Positions 12,979 to 16,448 of a stretch of 16,448 nucleotides of DNA are shown here, in pieces. The DNA comes from an uncultured Lachnospiraceae bacterium (GTDB lineage Bacteria; Bacillota; Clostridia; Lachnospirales; Lachnospiraceae). The stretch covers positions 1 through 16,448 of the forward strand of contig CADBLW010000227.1 of NCBI GenBank assembly GCA_902795625.1, written 5' to 3'. The position numbers and the translations under genes were made by a program. A model generated the notes under the pieces. The model was not told the DNA's origin, ran no database searches, and worked only from the letters and a program-made list of their open reading frames with translations. How positions within the stretch are numbered: the stretch's first letter is position 1; the number at the start of each line of letters is the position of its first letter.

Positions 12979-13366
12979 AGCACAAAATTATTGTGCCAAC
13001 CGACCGCGCGCTAAATACAGTAGCGAGCCGTGTGCAGTACGACAGTCTGCGGGTCCTGCTTGGATCGCTTAATCGGAAACAGCGGGGTCAAGAGGCGGTT
13101 GCCCCATTATAACCGTCAGCCCGGTATGCGTAGGCGAAAGCGCACGCCGTGAAAACCAAAGTCGCAAGTCCCGTAAACGGGAGCAAGGGACCGTCGCCAA
13201 ACAGCCCCTTGCAAGATAGCACCCGACGTGTTCGCCGCTCATTCCCCAATGGCCGAACACGTCTACTTCGCCATGCCTCCGAAAGGAGGACATAGGAGGA
13301 CATTGTTATTATGCGCAATGTTCCTCCGATTGTCAAGCATGGCGGAAGAGAACAGGAGGAAAGAAA
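12979..13366 (+). ncRNA. Long structured 5' leader of the polymerase gene
   Basis: About 388 nt between the predicted start of transcription and the polymerase ATG hold a dense set of stems. They include CGGTT/AACCG (13094-13117), CGGTATGCG/CGCACGCCG (13122-13149), TCCCG/CGGGA (13169-13182), GCAAGGG/CCCTTGC (13183-13212) and a perfect 10-bp GACGTGTTCG/CGAACACGTC (13225-13263). A three-way junction at 13269-13344 ends 9 nt before AGGAGG. The pattern suggests a riboswitch-like or attenuator leader, or a separate ncRNA. No known class is recognised. Confidence 0.55.
12980..12996. promoter_or_regulatory. 17-bp AT-rich palindrome, copy 2: candidate operator at polymerase promoter
   Basis: GCACAA, 5 nt, TTGTGC lies at the predicted transcription start (+1 to +17). 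It matches 11609-11625 at 15 of 17 positions. Its place is typical of a repressor operator; it would also form the 5' hairpin of the transcript. Confidence 0.65.
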
Positions 13367-13370
13367 ATGA
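13311..13370 (+). CDS. Possible 19-aa leader peptide overlapping the polymerase start
   Basis: ATG 13311 lies in the loop of a stem whose 5' arm carries GGAGG (11 nt upstream). The 19 codons read MRNVPPIVKHGGREQEERK and end TGA overlapping the polymerase start as ATGA. This is a classic coupling geometry, but the ribosome spacing is long and the peptide is short. Confidence 0.4.
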   Translation: MRNVPPIVKHGGREQEERK

Positions 13371-16300
13371 AGAAGCTGTTCGCTCTGCTGATGGCGCTGA
13401 TCCTCAGCATCGCCGCCGTTGTGATCATCACCCCGGCTTCCACTCCCGCCGTGGATGCCAGCATTTTCCCGGTTACCCCCGTCACCCCTGACTTCGACCG
13501 CCCCGAAGAGGTCTCTCTGGTTGAGTGGCTGATGGGCTATAAAGCCCGGTGCAGACACGCGAAGAGGATGAGGGTCCGCCGCGAAAAGAGGCGCGGAACC
13601 TTCATGAGAATACTCAGAACAGCGCTTCTTGCGCCGCTGGGTATGTTTGTCGCAATTCCAACAGTAGCAGCGCCTACAACAAAGAAGACTTCGAAAGCCG
13701 CCAAAGAGGCCAAAGCAGCCGAAGAAGCAAATAAACAGTCTCGGATCGATGCCTGCATCTCCTGCATGAAGAAAGAGTCTTCTCTCTTCGCGCTGCCGAA
13801 GAAGGCAGCGCAGGAAGTCGCCGAGCTGCTCTGCGACCTCGACTTCGATGAAATGTGCAATATGGCGATAGACGATCTCCTTCGTATTAGGGGTATCGGG
13901 CCCAAGTACGCGGAGGTGATCTTCGCCAATAAATGGCTGTATTCAGGTCGGCTTGTAAAGGCGGAGGAGTACGAGGTTGAACAGGCTCCCTCTGTTCCCA
14001 TGCAGAAGGAGAGGGTGGTTGAGTTCAACCAGAAATTCGACCCCAACAAGAAGGACTCCTCGATTGTCACGGCGCAGACCGTGCTTCGTCGCGAGTCCGA
14101 GCTGGACAGGCATCTGAAGGATCTTGGATACGACCCCTTCGATGTATCCATAAGGGTAATCGGATACATTGAGGCGAACCCCAACGGGTTCCCCACAGCT
14201 CGTGAAAAGAAGCAGCACGAGTTGTGGAACAAGTGGACCTCCAAGGGTTTCTATGCCCGTGGTGGCCAGCTCTTTGTTTCGGTTGACCACGGGACGAACG
14301 ATGGACGTAAGGACAAGGTTCAGTTTGTCCGGGCAGACGTTGCAGCCATTGTCGAGGACTTCAACCGCAACGGTGCTCGGTGGGGAGCTCGGTCAACGGA
14401 GGCGAAGGAGGCCGGTTACATGGGCCTCATGCTTCCCGGCACAATGCGGATTGAACAGTACATCGGGTTGGACATCCAGCCCGAGCATATGGTGCTGACG
14501 CCTTCGTATAAGAAGGTATTCAAGGGACAGCACGTCGACTTCGTCGACGTCGCCACCGGGACAGTCACGTTGGACACCGTTCGGGACGTCATTCAGAATA
14601 TGTTTGACGGCCAGAGCCTCTTCCATCTGTCGGACAAGCTGCTTGCCAAATACCTTAAAGACAAGAGCCCTGAAGTGAAGCGGCAGATCTGCAAGGAGCT
14701 CCGTGAAGCCAAGAGTTTCACGATCAGAGCCCCGTGGTGCAAAGGCTTGACCTTGACCACGGTTGACTTCCATTCTGCGTTAAGGAAACTCGGCGTACAG
14801 AAGGTGGTTAGCTTCGGGCGAGTCGTTGACATAGACGACATCGCCATCCTTGCGGACGAGACGGTTTGCAAGGCAACGTTCGGGCAGAAGGAAGCACACT
14901 ACACAAGCTGGGACGAATACTGCCAGAACTGGCATCGTTTAGGGCACCACTTCTGCGTGCTGATTACCGAACATGAGGATAAGCCGCATAACCTCCCCTT
15001 CCAGCAGATGCAGTCTATGGTGGGCTGCAAGAAGGAAGACCTTGATGCATCCATCGCGGACGAGATCGCAAAGCTGAAGAGTTACAGCAGTCCGAAGAAG
15101 GCCGCCGGGCTCGTGGGAGGCACCATGGCCAAGATCGTGGCCAATGTCCCCGGGCTGCACAAGCATCCGTGGGTCGCTGCCCGTGTACAGGCGACCTACG
15201 ATAAGCTTGTACGTCAGGCCAAGTCTGGCGTGCGTCACGGGGTGACGAGCAACTGCTTCGTCGCCGCTGACCCGAGTGCAATGCTTCAGTGGATTGCGTA
15301 CGCCGCTTCTGACATCTCTGAAGAGCTGCAGAAAAAGTACGCCGCCGATGATTATGTCACCGGCTCCATTGAGGCAAATACGGTTGTGTGCGCGGTCAAT
15401 AAGGCCGGAGACGAGGCGGTCATGAGCCGCAACCCGTCTACTGACCCGGCTGCCCAGTGTGTTGTAAAGGTCAAGAAGAACTTCGGTGAGTTCGACCAGT
15501 ACATCTGCTGGTCGACCACCGTGTACACCTCTGTGCACAGCCTGGAGGTAACGAGAATCCGCGGCGACCACGATGGAGACCATGTCTTCATCTGCTTCGT
15601 CACGGAAATCATCGCGATGGCCAAGGAGGCAAACCGAGTCCACGGCGGACGCCTGATTGATTGGGTTGCTCCCAGCACGGAGAAGCACCCTGTCAATAAG
15701 GAGGACATGTCTGCCTATTTCGCAACCCTGACCCAGATGTCCCAGCTTGGGCACTGGTGCGACATGCTGACCTCGCTGGTAGGGTTCGGTCTCGTTGGTT
15801 ATAACCACGAGGTCGCATGCTGGTTGACGATGGCGGTAAACGTCTTCGTCGACGCCTCGAAGCACGGCATCGGAGATGTTGCAGTTCCACAGTTCGTCCT
15901 CGACTTCCTTCAGGTGAAGGATGCTGAAGGCAATGTTGTTCTTGATGAAAATGGAAAGCCAGTCAAGCGGCCAATGCCTATCTATTCAATGCAGGCCAAA
16001 GACAATAAGAACATGGCCTGCAAGGAGAAGAAGGTTGGATCCAAGCGCTGCGCCAAGAAGTACGGCTGCGGCAACGGGGACCGTCAGGCTCTGGCAGTTC
16101 AGAACAACGTGCCTGAGAAGTTGGTTGTAAACCTCGAAGGGCTGCCTGTTCTTGCCATTAACGACATCCTGAAGGAGATCCAGTACAACAACGGAGAGAG
16201 CAAGTCGGACAGCGGGGCCTATGGTCTTCGCGGCTGCGACGAGCTCTTCGCGAAGGGTACATACAACAAAGAGCTCAGAGTCTACGAAGGGCAGGGTCTC

Positions 16301-16448
16301 TGGAAAGAGATCTGCTTTGAGAGGGCTCATGAGCTTAAGGAGATTCAGGATTACTTCGCCGAACAGGAAGATGACCGGTTTGCCTATAACGCTGCGAAGA
16401 GCGGGAAGGAGAAGTTCCGCCTCTACTACAGCATTCGTAGACTGCGCG
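13367..16448 (+). CDS. Two-barrel DNA-dependent RNA polymerase (YonO/QDE-1-like), 3' end beyond window
   Basis: This frame of at least 1027 codons starts at ATG 13367, 7 nt after AGGAGG. Residues 1-31 resemble a signal peptide, and a second hydrophobic segment, starting MRILRTALLAPLG, lies at 80-102. A lysine/alanine linker and a helix-hairpin-helix (DDLLRIRGIGPKYAEVI, 169-185) follow. The catalytic core shows a first-barrel signature, TIRAPWCKGLTLTTVDF (KG 459-460). It then shows SRNPSTDPAAQ, and RIRGDHDGDHVF with three metal-binding Asp at 734, 736 and 738, the DxDGD of the second double-psi barrel. LGHWCDM and VDASKHG (Lys 832) follow at the distance known in YonO and eukaryotic RNA-dependent RNA polymerases. 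It probably transcribes phage genes. The template type and the role of the N-terminus are inferred. Start at 13604 is an alternative. Confidence 0.85.
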   Translation, partial: MKKLFALLMALILSIAAVVIITPASTPAVDASIFPVTPVTPDFDRPEEVSLVEWLMGYKARCRHAKRMRVRREKRRGTFMRILRTALLAPLGMFVAIPTVAAPTTKKTSKAAKEAKAAEEANKQSRIDACISCMKKESSLFALPKKAAQEVAELLCDLDFDEMCNMAIDDLLRIRGIGPKYAEVIFANKWLYSGRLVKAEEYEVEQAPSVPMQKERVVEFNQKFDPNKKDSSIVTAQTVLRRESELDRHLKDLGYDPFDVSIRVIGYIEANPNGFPTAREKKQHELWNKWTSKGFYARGGQLFVSVDHGTNDGRKDKVQFVRADVAAIVEDFNRNGARWGARSTEAKEAGYMGLMLPGTMRIEQYIGLDIQPEHMVLTPSYKKVFKGQHVDFVDVATGTVTLDTVRDVIQNMFDGQSLFHLSDKLLAKYLKDKSPEVKRQICKELREAKSFTIRAPWCKGLTLTTVDFHSALRKLGVQKVVSFGRVVDIDDIAILADETVCKATFGQKEAHYTSWDEYCQNWHRLGHHFCVLITEHEDKPHNLPFQQMQSMVGCKKEDLDASIADEIAKLKSYSSPKKAAGLVGGTMAKIVANVPGLHKHPWVAARVQATYDKLVRQAKSGVRHGVTSNCFVAADPSAMLQWIAYAASDISEELQKKYAADDYVTGSIEANTVVCAVNKAGDEAVMSRNPSTDPAAQCVVKVKKNFGEFDQYICWSTTVYTSVHSLEVTRIRGDHDGDHVFICFVTEIIAMAKEANRVHGGRLIDWVAPSTEKHPVNKEDMSAYFATLTQMSQLGHWCDMLTSLVGFGLVGYNHEVACWLTMAVNVFVDASKHGIGDVAVPQFVLDFLQVKDAEGNVVLDENGKPVKRPMPIYSMQAKDNKNMACKEKKVGSKRCAKKYGCGNGDRQALAVQNNVPEKLVVNLEGLPVLAINDILKEIQYNNGESKSDSGAYGLRGCDELFAKGTYNKELRVYEGQGLWKEICFERAHELKEIQDYFAEQEDDRFAYNAAKSGKEKFRLYYSIRRLR

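Noticed and set aside
12973..13224. tRNA or tmRNA within the polymerase leader
   Set aside because: No cloverleaf, T-loop consensus or CCA end could be fitted to the stems.
13228..13491. 87-codon plus frame across the polymerase leader and start
   Set aside because: It overlaps the better polymerase start in another frame and lacks a ribosome site at its first codon.
14939..15865. Open 308-codon minus-strand frame inside the polymerase gene
   Set aside because: The plus frame carries the catalytic motifs; this frame only mirrors it.

Overview
This window is a piece of a tailed double-stranded DNA phage (or prophage) genome. It carries the standard HK97-type set in canonical order: terminase large subunit, portal, prohead protease with scaffold, decoration protein, major capsid protein and head-tail connector genes. 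Dense gene packing, ATGA-type overlaps and strong AGGAGG-type ribosome binding sites suggest a Gram-positive (Firmicutes-like) host. That host assignment is inference. No rRNA, tRNA, CRISPR array, integrase or insertion sequence was found.

Layout. Positions 1-11124, minus strand, are the late (packaging and head) operon, read right to left: a 134-aa unknown protein, a 300-aa zinc-finger protein (possible small terminase), TerL, portal, a 35-aa membrane peptide, a gene-free structured stretch of about 400 nt, protease-scaffold, a probable decoration protein, major capsid protein, then six head-completion/connector genes and the start of a seventh cut by the window edge. A separate minus-strand unit, 11333-11587, encodes a small zinc-ribbon protein and is followed by an intrinsic terminator. 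About 11590-12157 is the divergent switch region. Plus-strand genes then begin: three small proteins (two with membrane segments) and, from 13367 past the end, a very large open frame.

The large frame (at least 1027 codons) is the standout. It has the two signatures of a double-psi beta-barrel RNA polymerase of the YonO/QDE-1 (RNA-dependent RNA polymerase-like) superfamily: a KG motif at residues 459-460 and the metal-binding D-H-D-G-D at 734-738, followed by a VDxxKxG motif near 829-833. In front of these are a helix-hairpin-helix and an unusual N-terminus with two hydrophobic, signal-peptide-like segments. The gene has a good host-type promoter (TTGACA-17 bp-TATTGT), a highly structured leader of about 390 nt and a 19-codon leader ORF that overlaps its start.

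Regulatory picture (inference). The polymerase gene looks readable by host sigma-70-type RNA polymerase. Both minus-strand units begin just downstream of a near-identical 34-bp repeat (31/34) that fits sigma-70 poorly and could be a promoter for the phage enzyme. A 17-bp palindrome (15/17 identical copies) sits at the start of the polymerase transcript and in the leader of the zinc-ribbon gene, which suggests a shared regulator.
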